64,000 bases of DNA, taken from Ophiosphaerella korrae. Taxonomy: Eukaryota > Ascomycota > Dothideomycetes > Pleosporales > Phaeosphaeriaceae. The first letter of the stretch is position 1. Each line of letters starts with the position of its first letter. The translations under genes and the position numbers were made by a program. The notes beneath the pieces are model-generated. The model saw nothing but the letters and a program-made list of their open reading frames with translations, was not told where the DNA came from and made no database searches. Shown piece after piece: positions 21,210-32,153 of the stretch. The stretch is from positions 1-64,000 of the forward strand of contig JALNQF010000068.1 of assembly GCA_028456385.1 (NCBI GenBank), in the 5' to 3' direction.

Positions 21210-23040
21210 ATGCTCTCAAAAATCGGGCCCGGCCTGCCACTATATCTATCTGTCACTGTCGTCGGGTCGACAATCATCTTGCTCTTCCTACGATGGGCTG
21301 CTCTGCCCAAGCCAATTCTTGGGATCCCATACAACAAAGCCTCAGCGAAGCGGATTTCCGGAGATGGTCCTGCGATGAAAAAAGCGGCACTGGCGCGAAA
21401 TGTGCGATCCTGGATGCGAGACCAATTCACCGCTCACAATTCACCCATTACCCAACTGTTCATACGACCATTCGGAAAGCCAAACGTGCTAGTTAGTGAC
21501 TTCAGGGAGAGCCAGGATATCTTAATGAGGCGAACGAAGGAGTTTGACAGAAGCCAGCGATCGATCGAGGCATTCAGCGGTCTAGTGGCCAACGGCCACA
21601 TTGCTATGAGGTCGTCCGATCCACGCTTTATGCAGAGTAAAGATTTGGTAAGGGACTTGATGTCGCCTAGTTTCTTGCACGAGGTGTCAGCTCCAGAGAT
21701 TCACGAGAAGATGACAAGCTTACTTGATCTATGGGCGCTCAAGATCCGAGACGGTAACGGAAGGCCCTTCGAGGCTGGTAAGGACTTGGATATGGCATCG
21801 TTAGACATTATCATGGCTGTCGCATTTGATGTTTCTCAAGGTGGCTCCACTTTGGCCAGACAAGTCGCAAACTGGCATTTTAGTAGTCCAGGCCACCACA
21901 GCAGTGACCCAGAAGAGCCTATATTGTTCCCAAATGCCGAACTGGACCCGGAGTGGCAGGCTTGCGTCTGGCTCACTGAGAGCATATCCGTGCCGTTCAG
22001 GGCAAGGATGCCTCGTTTATCGCACTGGCTCTATCTGCAGAAGCCGTACGCACGGAGGATGTTGCGTCTCAAGAATCAGTTGATCGCGCGAAATATCGAT
22101 AGCGGCGTAAAGAGGCTGGAAGGGTGCCGCGAGCTGCAAGAGCAGGCGCAAGATATGCAGCATTTCCAGTATATGAAGCTCAGATGTGCGGTGGACCGAA
22201 TTTTGTTGCGTGAGATGGCTGCTGCGGAAAAGCTTGGAAGACGGCCAGAGTTCCATAAGCCAGCGATATACGACGAGGTACGCAAGCTTCCCGCCGATAC
22301 CCCTAATGGCTAAGGTGCGCAACTAGCTGTTCGTTTACATTATTGGGGGACATGACACCATCTCTTCGACGCTAGCATGGTGGGTAAAGTACGCGGCTCG
22401 ATACCAGCGGGCACAGTCCCGTCTTCGCGATGCCCTTCACACTGCCCATGCCTCTGCCCGCGCAGAGAGCCGCTTGCCGACTGCTAAGGAAATCGTTCAA
22501 ACGTCGGTTCCATATCTGGACGCATTTATCGAAGAAACGCTGCGGTACAGCCATATCGCTCCGGCGGTACTACGACAAGCCACGGTTGATACGCAAATCC
22601 TTGGATACCCAATTCCTAAAGGCACGGATATCTTTCTGAATACTGGCGCCGCAAGTTTCATGCAGCCGGCATTCGCCATCAACGAGAAGGACCGCTCGGA
22701 AAGCGCGCGACGGGCTCATGATGACCGGGCCTGGGATCCTACCAATATTGGCGAATTTGAACCTGAGCGGTGGCTGAAGAGGGTGGAAACGCAGGAGGAC
22801 GGCGCAACAGTCGAGCGCGAAGTCTTCGACGCACGGGCCGGGCCGATGATGGCATTTGGAGTTGGACGCCGGTCATGCTTTGGCCGAAGGCTCGTCTATG
22901 TCGAGCTACGGGTCGCACTGACTCTGCTTATCTGGCGCTTTGATTTTCTAGCAATGGGCTCGCTGAACGATTTTGCGGTCGTGGACTCGCTCTCGCAGCG
23001 ACCGAGAGATTGTTTCATAAGGCCGAGGGAGTGCACGTGA
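21210..23040 (+). CDS. Cytochrome P450 monooxygenase (593 aa), paralogue of the 9431-11257 gene
   Basis: Exons 21210-22277 and 22327-23040 with a 49-nt intron (donor GTACGC, acceptor CTAG). The start at 21210 places a hydrophobic anchor (LYLSVTVVGSTIILLFLRW) at the N-terminus, then ALPKPILGIPYNKAS. I-helix GGHDTIS is at 363-369, ExxR (EETLR) at 425-429, and the haem loop FGVGRRSCFGRRL has its Cys at about 540. It aligns with the P450 at 9431 end to end, including LVRDLMSPSFLHEVSAPEI versus LMRDLMTSSFLNEVSAPEI and TGAASFMQPAF versus TSGASFMQPAF. The proteins look like diverged duplicates. Intron positions differ: this gene is split at YDE|LF, where the other is continuous, and lacks the other's intron at NE|VS. 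Motifs are intact. Probable role is a second oxidation in the same pathway. Confidence 0.93.
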
Positions 23041-23438
23041 CCGTGCTGTATGTAGACTAGCACCTGCCTCTATAACAATTGACGCCGAATCGAGCTTTCC
23101 ACTACATCGCAGCCGAGAATATTTCCATAACCCTCTTTCCACCGGGCCATCGCGCTGACAGTCTCGCCGCCTCTTGCTGGTTGCTTTCCTTTCCCCACTC
23201 CTCCCTTCCCTGCGCCCAGGCGCCTTGCCACCCCGCCTTATTGGCTCGTCCCGAATAACTTGCTCACTCCCACTTCCCTTATATGGCCATGACCCTGAGC
23301 AAATTCCGCGCCACTGATGTGCGCCGCAAACGTTGCCAGTGTATTAATTGATCGCTGTAATCCCTGCTACACGCTATTGAACATGCAAACACCGCCGGTT
23401 CATCGACCTTCTATCCTGAATAACTTTTCCGCTTCATC
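23041..23438. promoter_or_regulatory. Promoter region of the ferric-reductase-like gene
   Basis: A C/T-rich tract covers 23130-23280, followed by a TATATGG near 23280 and the start codon at 23439. It also holds the P450 terminator. Confidence 0.4.
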
Positions 23439-25532
23439 ATGAAGCTCTCTTTGCTTCTCGGCCCCTTGGGGCTCTCATCCATGGCCACTGGTGCCTTCAT
23501 GGGCATGGGCGGCGCGGACGAGCAGCCGTACTGCGCCCTCGCTTGTCGTACTGTTTTGGGCAATGCCAACCTGACCTGCTCCCATATGATGCATATGGGC
23601 GACCATATGATGATGATGAAGAGCGCCGATTGTCTCGCTAATGACGATGCCTTTCTGACCTCGTTGGCGTACTGCTTCGATGCGCAATGCGCCGGCGAGG
23701 TGCCTGTCTGGCAACTGGAGCAATACTGGGCCGCTGGAACGACGGGGACTCCGGGCGTGCTCGCGAAGTGGAGCTACCAAGAGGCTCTTCAGAACGTCAA
23801 TGGCACGCCGCACATGGTATGGATGACGGGACACACTCTCAACATGACCATGACTGTTCCACCGACGATGTGGGGCAATTGGAACCACTTTCTTCCCGTC
23901 ATGGACCACAACACCATCCTCCTCTACAGATACGCGTAAGCCTACTTCCCATCCTATCGAGTAAATTGCTGACACGGCTGTAGGCTTGTCATCCTCGTCG
24001 TTGGGTTTGCTACTCCGATAGCCATGACGTTTCTCTCCAAGCTCCCCGGCGTGTCTTTGCTTTTCGAAAAGCTCAACCCCTACCTGGCGTGGCCTTCAAC
24101 CATTGGTACGTATCACAATCGGTCGCTTCCTTGGCAGATGGGCAATCCTCCCACTACCGGACAAGGTTTGTACATCGCCGGATTTGTCATTCTGAATATC
24201 ATACTCTCGTGTGTGGGCTACGTTACTCAGTGGCCAATGGCTCACCCATGGGGCTACAACCACCGTGGCGAGATCCTAGCCTATGCTGGCTATCGCACTG
24301 GCGAGTTCGCATTCGCGCTTCTTCCTCTTACAATTCTTTTCGCCGGGCGGAACAACATTCTCCTATGGCTCACGAATTGGTCGCACTCGACATATGTCTT
24401 GCTACACCGCTGGGTTGCGCGCCTATTTGCTCTCCACACGATCCTCCATTCCGTCTTTCTCCTCGCTGCCCGCATCCAAACAGGCACCTACAAGTCGGAC
24501 ATCAAGTTGGCGTATTGGAAGTGGGGCATTGTCGGCACCGTCTTCGCCTCGGTAATGCTCGTATGGAGTCTGCTCTGGGTGCGACGACTGTCTTATGAGA
24601 TATTCCTCATCGGCCACATCATCATGGCCGTCTTCATAATTGTCGGAAGCTGGTATCACCTGGTGCTGCGATTTGGGTATGGCGGAAACCACGAATACTG
24701 GCTCTACGCCGCCGTTGCTGTTTGGGGCTTTGACCGCGTTCTTCGCATCATCCGGATTATCGGCAACGGGGTGCGCCGGTCGACCGTGACAGATGTTGGC
24801 CCGAATCATGTCCGTGTTGAAATACCAGGTATAAGGTTCAGCGGCAAGCCCGGTTTCCATGGCTACGTTCACTTCCCAACACTCAGCCCGCTGAAGCCCT
24901 GGGAAAATCATCCTTTCTCCTTCAATTCTACAGCTCTCATCCGCTCTTACGGGAACAGTCTCGACAGGCCCGCTCACTCCCTCGACGGCTCCGCAGGGAA
25001 CGACAAGACCGACGCCGAAGTCCAGACAAGCCATGCTAACCACGACTTGAGCACGACGGCTGGCATCACGCTATACGTCCGCAAATCCACAGGCATGACC
25101 CGTCTTCTGCAACAACATACCAGCCTCCTCACCCTCATTGATGGTCCATACCCGAATAATCCCCCTGCTGATGTGCTCAATTGCGACCGGCTCCTACTGA
25201 TTGGCGGTGGTATCGGTATCACGGGCTTGATAGGATTCCTCCACGCTCACGTCAACGTTAAGTTTGCGTGGAGCGTAAAGCAGGCTGATGAGGCTATTGT
25301 GCACGATTTGGAAAGCGTGGTGCAGAGCGTCACGGACCGAGAGATTCGGATCGGTGAGAGGCTGGACGTCAGCGCATTGTTGCGACAGGAGGTTCAGGCT
25401 GGGTATAAGAAGGTTGGCGTGATTGCTTGTGGTCCTGCTGGGCTGTGTGATGATGTGCGCGCTATGGTGTCGGGCCTGGGGAGGCATGAGAAGACGGTGT
25501 TTGAACTTGAGGTCGATACCTTTGGCTGGTGA
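23439..25532 (+). CDS. Ferric/cupric reductase-like transmembrane flavocytochrome (681 aa)
   Basis: Exons 23439-23935 and 23984-25532 joined over a 48-nt intron give 682 codons. Layout: signal peptide (about 1-19); an extracellular cysteine-containing region to about 160 with a Met/His-rich run MMHMGDHMMMM (about 50-60) and several N-glycosylation sequons; then a membrane domain beginning LVILVVGFATPIAM. Haem-binding histidines are seen in HRWVARLFALH and in GHIIMAVFIIVGSWYH (13 residues apart, as in the family). Then come the FAD motif HPFSF, the NADPH motif LIGGGIGITG, and CGPAGLCDDVR near the C-terminus. It should move electrons from cytosolic NADPH across the plasma membrane to reduce Fe(III) or Cu(II) outside. 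The Met/His cluster hints at copper. It lies 400 bp after the third P450 on the same strand. Whether it belongs to the cluster or to metal uptake is open. Confidence 0.9.
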
Positions 25533-26409
25533 GTTATTAGTGGTGCGAATGGTATTAGGCCGTGGTGGTCATAAAGTAGCCCCTTGTAGCGTACTCGGCG
25601 ATTGATTTTACTCATAGTATCCAATCTCTATGTTTGTGAAAAGCATGCGAGTAAGCAAACGTGCTCCACATCCTGAGTGCTTGCAGAGTATCTCTGAGAG
25701 ATCCCATATAAGGCCAAAGGGCGACTTGAAGCTCTAATTGATTTCTGTACAGTACAGGTATCTGCGAAGCTGCTCCCATCGCTCCTTCGTCATGTAGCGA
25801 TTGATCTCATGCCGATGCGCTGTACTGTGAATTTTTTGCCAGTATTCGACGAGCGAGGGCTCCTGGTGGGCTCCTATGTAAACGGCGATTGCAAGGTATG
25901 TACACAGCTCGCTTGAAGACGTAGGTCCCTACTACCCCCGGTGGACCGGCGTTGGCGGTGCGTCAGCTTGAAGCTTCTCGGCGTGCTGATTCGTGTGGTA
26001 TAGTATACGATCCGATCGAGGACATCTGCGTCCAAAAAATAAAAAATAAAATAAAATAAGCTGAACAAAATCAATAGCAGAGTCAACGTCTACACCTTCA
26101 GGTAAGAGAGGGCGCCTAAAAGTATGTGGGTTACTGATTCTAAGCGGTTGCCAGGCAGGTGGTGGCGTTAACAGAAGATTAGGAAAATCTCCCAGCCTTT
26201 TTACTGTACCTTGTATATTTTACGTACTACCAACCTCTGCTATAGCACGTGAAGCTTATCTCGTTGTCTGACAAAGTATAGATTCTTGGAAAAGCGAAAG
26301 AAGTGGGTTGGTTTAGCTACACGGTCTGTCGCGGTATTAAGTAGCGCCAATATATAACGAAACATAAAACTATTGCTGTGCTAAGTACTTGTCCCTTAAA
26401 TAGCTTTAT
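25533..26409. other. Intergenic, AT-rich, no gene seen
   Basis: This holds the terminator of the reductase-like gene and AT-rich DNA with A/T runs near 26036-26060. It may include degraded sequence downstream of the phosphorylase relic, but nothing recognisable. Confidence 0.4.
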
Positions 26410-27179
26410 CTACAGCGCCTTTGCTACCTTAGCTAGAGGGATTACTAACAGCACTTCCTTTGCGCATGCCGCCGCCGTAGCCACTGCATAAGGTTGCAAA
26501 CTTTTGTTCTTGTGCGAGTCGGCGTAGTTGCAGACGCCGCGGATGACGAGACAGGAGGAGCCGTTTATTAGACCGGCGGCCTCCATCTCAAAGCAGAGCA
26601 CACCGCTGAGCTCTGCACTGACTTTGTCTCGTTCGGCCGCGCTCCTCATCACCCAAGTTGCCTGATGTGATCGTTCTATAGTGCACTAACACTTCTTGCC
26701 CTCGCGGCTCTTAAGCTACTAAGCAGCTTCTGTCGTACTGCTTACACGTTGCTCCTTCCTCGTGGTTGTACGTCGCGTCGAAGAGAATGTCTAAACTAGC
26801 ACCTTCTCGCGTCAAGTCTAGCAGGCTGTCAAACTTGGAGAGATACTTAGAAAGCCTGCGCTTCCCTCTCATGTGCTTCCTAGCTGAGGGCGCCTCCTCT
26901 AATGCCTACCATCAGACCGAACCGCGTGGACATGAACGCCAACTTCGTCTAAACAGCGACGGCTGCAGCTGAGTTTGTACCCATTTGCTCTTCTGGTAGA
27001 CAAGCGATTACAACGTAGCGTTCGCCGACTCGTCCGCATGTGTAGATGTTTGTGTCATAGGCGTCGGATTGGGGCGTTTCGTGCTCTTCGTCGGGCATCT
27101 CCTGCGCCGCCGCCAGCTCGACTGGCAGGGTGCACACCCATCCCATCGCGTGCTCGTCGCGGAGCAGCTGGCGTGGCAT
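26410..27179 (-). pseudogene. Relic of a purine-nucleoside-phosphorylase-type (PNP_UDP_1) domain from a fungal NLR-like protein
   Basis: Read on the minus strand, 27179 to 26949 gives MGWVCTLPVELAAAQEMPDE and NIYTCGRVGERYVVIACLPE, the start of the phosphorylase-like sensor domain at the N-terminus of many fungal NACHT/ankyrin or TPR proteins. After a stop, the frames continue through [38 protein letters not shown] and, after a one-base slip, [40 protein letters not shown] and [20 protein letters not shown] (ending near 26410). Several stops and frame changes interrupt it, so it is not functional. No NACHT or repeat domain is seen downstream. These proteins are non-self recognition genes that turn over quickly. 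Confidence 0.8.
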
Positions 27180-28062
27180 CTGCGGCTGTTACGAGGTAAA
27201 AATGTGGAGAGGTTGCCGTGGAGGACTCCTTGCGGAGTGAACGAGAATGTATGTGAAGGGGTGGTCTGGCACTCTGGCAGCCTGGCAGCAGCGTTTGCTG
27301 CTGCTCAGCCTTTTGGCCTGCACAGCACCCGGCTGTCCAATGTCAGCAAGCAGCTGTCATTTCGCAGGCTGAGGTGTTGATGTCAAGCGAGCACAGCTGC
27401 AGACGTTGGCGAGGCGTACATGGGCAGGCATTGTCCCGCATAGCCTCCGGTGCCTCGCCGGGCTGCTCCTGCTATGTCTGGCGGCAAAGCGGCCAGGGAG
27501 CTGGAGAGCCCTACTATTACAGTTTGGAAGCGGAAGCAAGTGCAGAATCAAGTATCACACAAATGCGCTCAAAAGTGGTAAATAACTACACGAAATGTAC
27601 ATGTAATCAGTAAACAGTGCGCTAGACATGATCCCGCGGCCATCTGGCAGCCCCTGTCCGTATGCCGAACCATGCGTGCCCTGGCTGCAAATTATTCACA
27701 TATTCTCTGCAACTTTGCGGGAACGGTAAGCGGAAAGCCAATGGAGGGACAGCCCGGGAGCGGGCGAGGTGGAAGCACATGTATACCAGGGGACAGCAGT
27801 GTCGACCGGCAGTGCAGCTTTCAAATTGAATCACATTATATCACCTGTTCGCCCATAAAAAGACAAGAGCGTTGTACTCACGAACGTGTAGCTCTCCATC
27901 ACGGTCCTCACCGTGGACGCGGGTTCTTAGACACAACCACCGCTTACCCAACACTAAGATCGGTTCGAGAGGTTGGTACTATACTTGTTAGAGCATTGGC
28001 TTGAATGACTAGAACCCCCCAAGCATACGCAGCGCGATAACGTCCTTAACATCGCGACAACG
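27180..28062. other. Intergenic, no gene seen
   Basis: GC-rich short frames occur on both strands, none with a domain. No tRNA-like cloverleaf was found. Confidence 0.4.
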
Positions 28063-29163
28063 ATGGAAACCTCCCACGAACTAGATATCCCCCTTCGGTC
28101 CATCTCGGCATCAGTGGGATACCTTCAATGATGCATAATTAGTAGATGGATGTGGTATAGCAACGCAAGGGACTCTATATGCCCCCTATGACACTTCCAC
28201 GAGCCGGACGATACGCGAATCTACTGCGGAAGCCGGCCGTGAACCAACGCAGCTGGATTGTGACAGGCTCAGATTTCTACCACTAGCCGAGCGGGACGAG
28301 TACAACAGCTACGATGAAGATACGCCAAGTCGTTTGCGATACTCGACCGAATGGAAGATAGCTGTCAACAACAGGGTGATTGCTAAGGATATAGAGTAGG
28401 ACCTTGTCCTGGTGCCTGATTCGCACTGGCATTTATGCTTCAAGCCTAAGGTGTAGAAGCTTTTGACCAAGAAGGTAGCACATAACAGGCTTGTGGAATT
28501 TAATGATACTAGCGTTGTCGTATCTGTGAAATGGTCGCTCGCAGCATGACCCGACTAAGCGGTTCGATAGTATGGACGTTGACTAGTCGGTTGTAGAGAG
28601 ACAGCTTCTTCGGTGGGGGGCGAACTATTTTGATCCGGTAAGAGATTGAGAGTGGGTCTCTCTTTCAACTATATAGAGATGCATCCTTGTAGTTAAGGAG
28701 CTCAGCAAACTGTGGGAACAAGCACATCTCTTCAGCTACATAGAGGATGCTTGCTAATTGTGCGTCCCGGCTTGAGGCAGAGTAGGAGACAAGCGGAAGC
28801 CCTTTCGTATCGCAGGAAGTATATGCCTTGCTGCGATGCCCTGGCCCGCCATGCAATCCTAGTCTACACTGCTAGCGCGATCTTTTTGGCACGAGACACT
28901 ACAAGTTTCGTACTTACTACCTTAAGGCACTTGTTGAACTTATGCAGCAAGGACATGCTTTGAAGAGCCACGACAATGTTCCTGAGGGCATTCGTGAACA
29001 GCTCTATGCTGAAGAACACCAGCGGCGAGAGCGACAGTCTACAATAACCAATGTGCCTACACCAAGCCTTCTACCTATCCGCATCACTAACGGCTTGCCA
29101 TTAAAGCACCATCAGTCTTCCTTATCAAGCATCGTTGACGGTCACCTGACAGCCAAGAAATAG
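28063..29163 (+). pseudogene. Relic of a multicopy fungal protein family (function unknown)
   Basis: A degraded reading frame starts near METSHELDIPLRSISASVGY (28063) and continues, with frame slips and stops, through LDCDRLRFLPLAERDEYN, RLRYSTEWKIAVNNRVIAKD, DLVLVPDSHWHLCFKPKV, LVEFNDTSVVVSV, VGLSFNYI and, at the end, LLNLCSKDML or, in another frame, MQQGHALKSHDNVPEGIREQ (28942-29163). The style (acidic start, EWK..VNNRV, DTSVVVSV, FNYI blocks) is that of a repetitive gene family I recall from filamentous ascomycete genomes. I cannot name its function. At least six interruptions show it is dead. Confidence 0.55.
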
Positions 29164-29589
29164 TCTTCGGGGAGTTTGTGCCTTGGCATACCTAGGCCCC
29201 GAGACGTAGCCGTCGTAGCGTATAGTGAGCGATAACAATCAAACATTGTAGACGAGGCGTTGAGGGCGGAGTTCCGGAAAGCCTGCGATGCCACTTTGGA
29301 AGACAGGCTAGATCTAGAGTAGGTGATGGAGACCAAGACTCTGGCTTTTTCGTTCAGAGCGGGGTTAGGAGAGGCGTTGCTCGCCGGTTTGTAACGACAT
29401 CGAAGGATAGGCTAAGCGATACAAGGCGTCCTACGACGCGTAGTTAACGGTTTGGTGGGGAGACTTGCATTACAGATAGGTCGGCTTATAGTGAAGATGA
29501 TGCATACAACTACGAACAAATACGGCGACAAAACACGAGCTCACTACACAATAACAACAGAATTGCTGGCCTTGCTGTCAATCCTCTTC
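29164..29589. other. Intergenic, no gene seen
   Basis: This separates two relics. Nothing recognisable. Confidence 0.4.
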
Positions 29590-30030
29590 AACGGTCACGC
29601 CTAGATGCCGAAAGTGACCTCTCGCATTGTCTTGTCTTCCTCCCACCACCCCAATGCACCACCCAAGGCTCCAAAGTCTTAGTGCGGACTACTCTTATAC
29701 TCGTGCCAATGCTTCTTGATAAAAGCTTTCAGCTCTGCCAAAAACTCTTCAATCAGATTTTAGATCTGGCGAGTAAGGTGGCAGATATAGCAGCTCGACG
29801 CTTGCTTCTAGGCACATTTGTTAGATTCGCTCGCTGTGATGGAAAGACGCATTATCCATGATCAGAACAGCCTTTGCGCTGCAAAACTTCCCCGGGCACA
29901 TTCCAGGCACCAACAAGCCATGTGCCAAACGAGGTGTGATCAAGTGTGTAGTGCCTTTTGGCACGGGCGAGGTCGAGTACAACAACTGCATGTAACTTTT
30001 TCACGCCCGTTCCTTCCATGAGACGATTCT
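29590..30030 (-). pseudogene. Relic of a DDE-superfamily (Tc1/mariner-like) transposase
   Basis: On the minus strand the block LIMDNASFHHSERI, a stop, QMCLEASVELLYLPPYSPDL, another stop and a +1 slip give the end of a DDE_3-type catalytic domain. DNASFHHS carries the second catalytic Asp, and YLPPYSPDL stands before the expected N..E, which is damaged here. A downstream GHFRHLG-like end is visible near 29600. A further minus-strand frame at 30053-30307 may be an upstream part of the same element but shows no clear domain. No terminal repeats were found. Confidence 0.7.
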
Positions 30031-31126
30031 AGTGCTAGTAGATCCATAGTATCTACCTACAATCTATTGGCCGGGCTTCGGAGGGTTTGTTGACCATTTT
30101 CGTCCCTGGCATCGCTGACTTCACTCGTAAGCTCCATGCCGCAAAACGCACTTTGTACATTGTTCTAATGTCCGAAGATTTCCGTAAAAGCCTCCTAATT
30201 TGTGCAATCATACTATTTGGAACTTTTACTTTGCCCTTCGCATCCATGACCACCAAGACGTAGCGAAATCTTGTTTCCGGCTCCGTGCTGTGGGTCTTGA
30301 TGACCACTATCCGAAGAGTCTACGGCGCGCTATCGTCCTCCTATATCTCACTCTTTATACGTGAAGCTGGCTAGATTCAGGCTCGAACACGGATCGAGTA
30401 GGATGGGAAGCTGATTGTATCTGAGGAGCGAGCTAATAAAGGGTTCTTCAACTGCGGCACTATGGTCAGCGTGCTGGGTCTCTTGTCAGGCAAAGTCGGA
30501 CCAATTCTTGGTCAGTGTATCAGTCTTTTCATCACATACACACAAGCGGCAACAGTCCCATGGATGGATACAAGGAGTGAGTCTTAATCAGAATGTTCAT
30601 CTTTGACTGGGAGAGCATCAAGATTGGCCAGGGTGGCAAAGATCGGATGCAGGAGAATGTGACTGTCTGTTGTGGATAGGAGGCAGCACCAGCACATGAC
30701 TAGAACGCGTCACTGCAAGCTCGTATTGGGGCTGGAAATATACGTTTGATCAAAGGGGGGGGGGGGTCAAATCGTGTGACCGTTATTGTTCAGTGCTGAA
30801 CTTAGTGAGAATAATCTCTCTTTGTTTTTGGATGAATTGAGAAGTTCTTTCGCTTTGGTCAACTGCACATCTCACGTGCTCTTAAATAGTCGGCTTCAGG
30901 ATCAAATTCTAAAGGTTACGAATAGTGCAGTTGTATATAGACAATTGATTGCGATACATATGCACCAAACTCCATCGCCCACTCGAATCATATCTCGCAC
31001 CCTAGCCAATCCATATTATGCTAAATTCGTCAGCCACATCAACACTAAATCCCTGGATACCCCGGTGATGATGCACCACTCACCGTACTCGTGTCGAAGG
31101 CAGCTGTAGACGGTGAAGTGAGTGAC
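30031..31126. other. Intergenic, no gene seen
   Basis: This contains the 30053-30307 minus-strand frame (basic, unassigned), a G homopolymer of about 10 near 30760, and the 3' flank of the metallothionein gene. No other feature is supported. Confidence 0.4.
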
Positions 31127-31254
31127 TTATTTGCCCTGGAAAAGCGTCAGTATGAGTATAATAGTGAAAACCGCGCAGTACAAACAGGGCAGTCATCGCA
31201 GTTGCAGGTTGGCCCGCAGTTGCAGGAACCGGAAGCACAGCCGCAGTTGCCCAT
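31127..31254 (-). CDS. Copper metallothionein, 25 aa
   Basis: ATG at 31254; exon 1 is 31186-31254 (23 codons) and exon 2 is 31127-31135 (GGC AAA TAA). The 50-nt intron has donor GTTTGT, a CTGAC branch sequence and acceptor CCAG. The product is 25 residues, starting MGNCGC and ending DDCPGK, with seven cysteines at 4, 6, 11, 13, 17, 19 and 22. That is three Cys-X-Cys pairs plus one, with no aromatic residues. The size, Cys count and order closely match the Neurospora crassa copper metallothionein type, whose gene also has an intron. It would bind Cu(I) in the cytosol and protect against copper excess. It stands alone between transposon relics and the AT-rich block, 5.6 kb from the reductase-like gene with the Met/His-rich ectodomain. 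The unspliced frame would end after an extra dozen unrelated codons, so splicing is needed for the family-like end. Confidence 0.88.
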
Positions 31255-31973
31255 GATGGTGTTGGTTTATTGGGAAAGGTTTGGTTCGTGAAAATCAAGT
31301 CGACTGAGTGTGATTGTTTGTAGATCGGGTGATGAGGAAAGAAATATTACAAGAGAAGCAAGAGATTCTTATACACATCATCTGCGCGACTTGTGCGGTT
31401 GCCTCGCCGTCAGCAGCGGCATCCACAGCGTGCACGGTGGGGCAGATCCTACTCTTTTTTATAATGCTATCACTGATATGGCACATCTCTTTCGTCTTAT
31501 TGGCTGCCTTCTCGCATTCCCCCCCCCATACTCGCATCGTGCTAAAGCGGGGCTAAAACGACCCCTCAAAAACGCATCACGGGGCGCATGGTACGAAGGG
31601 TAGAAGTCAAAAGAATGGAGCTCACGTGATTGCCAAGTGCTAGGTAACTATGGCCCGTGTGGGAGCTCAGAGGGCAGCGATGTGAGCTGGGGCCCGTGCG
31701 CATAAGCGAACCAATTAACAGATTCCAGATACACCCGGAATCTGTTGGAGCCAGTCAGCGGCCGCGCATTGAACTGAGATCCAATCATCTGCCGCTAGAG
31801 GCACATGAAAAACAACTATCGTGAGTCCGATGGCCCATCGAGCTCTAGATGGCTTACGATGAGCCGTCACAACCACAAAAACAGAGATAACGGATCTCCA
31901 CGATCTGCGCCGAGAGACATGTGAAATCGGCACGGCTATCTGCGCAGAAACGAGTATATAGAGCAGCAGAAAG
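31255..31973. promoter_or_regulatory. Upstream region of the metallothionein gene
   Basis: This should hold the metallothionein promoter. I looked for but did not find a clear Ace1/Cuf1-type copper element (HTHNNGCTGD-like) with confidence. The right end abuts the first LTR at 31974. Confidence 0.35.
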
Positions 31974-32153
31974 TGTAACGGGTCGCCTGTTGTCGACTAC
32001 AAGCGACCGTTGTGGGGTGTTGGTGGATTAAAGGTGATGACAAAAGTCCGTGTTGTGATCGAGCAATAACTATAAACAATAGTTGATTTGTGTGTGCAAT
32101 GTCAAGTATTAGCGTTCTAGGTTAGAGATTAGATTACTAATGCTATCCTAATA

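Noticed and set aside
23475..23975. 166-codon antisense open frame rich in His and Arg
   Set aside because: It is antisense to the Met/His-rich first exon of the reductase-like gene. Its residues simply mirror those codons.
24423..25043. 206-codon antisense open frame
   Set aside because: It is a shadow of the ferric-reductase-like gene on the opposite strand.
27880..28005. Possible tRNA (GGTTCGAG box near 27961)
   Set aside because: No acceptor or anticodon stem could be formed around the box.
30786..31109. 107-codon plus-strand open frame
   Set aside because: It ends close to the metallothionein gene, has no domain, and looks like chance.
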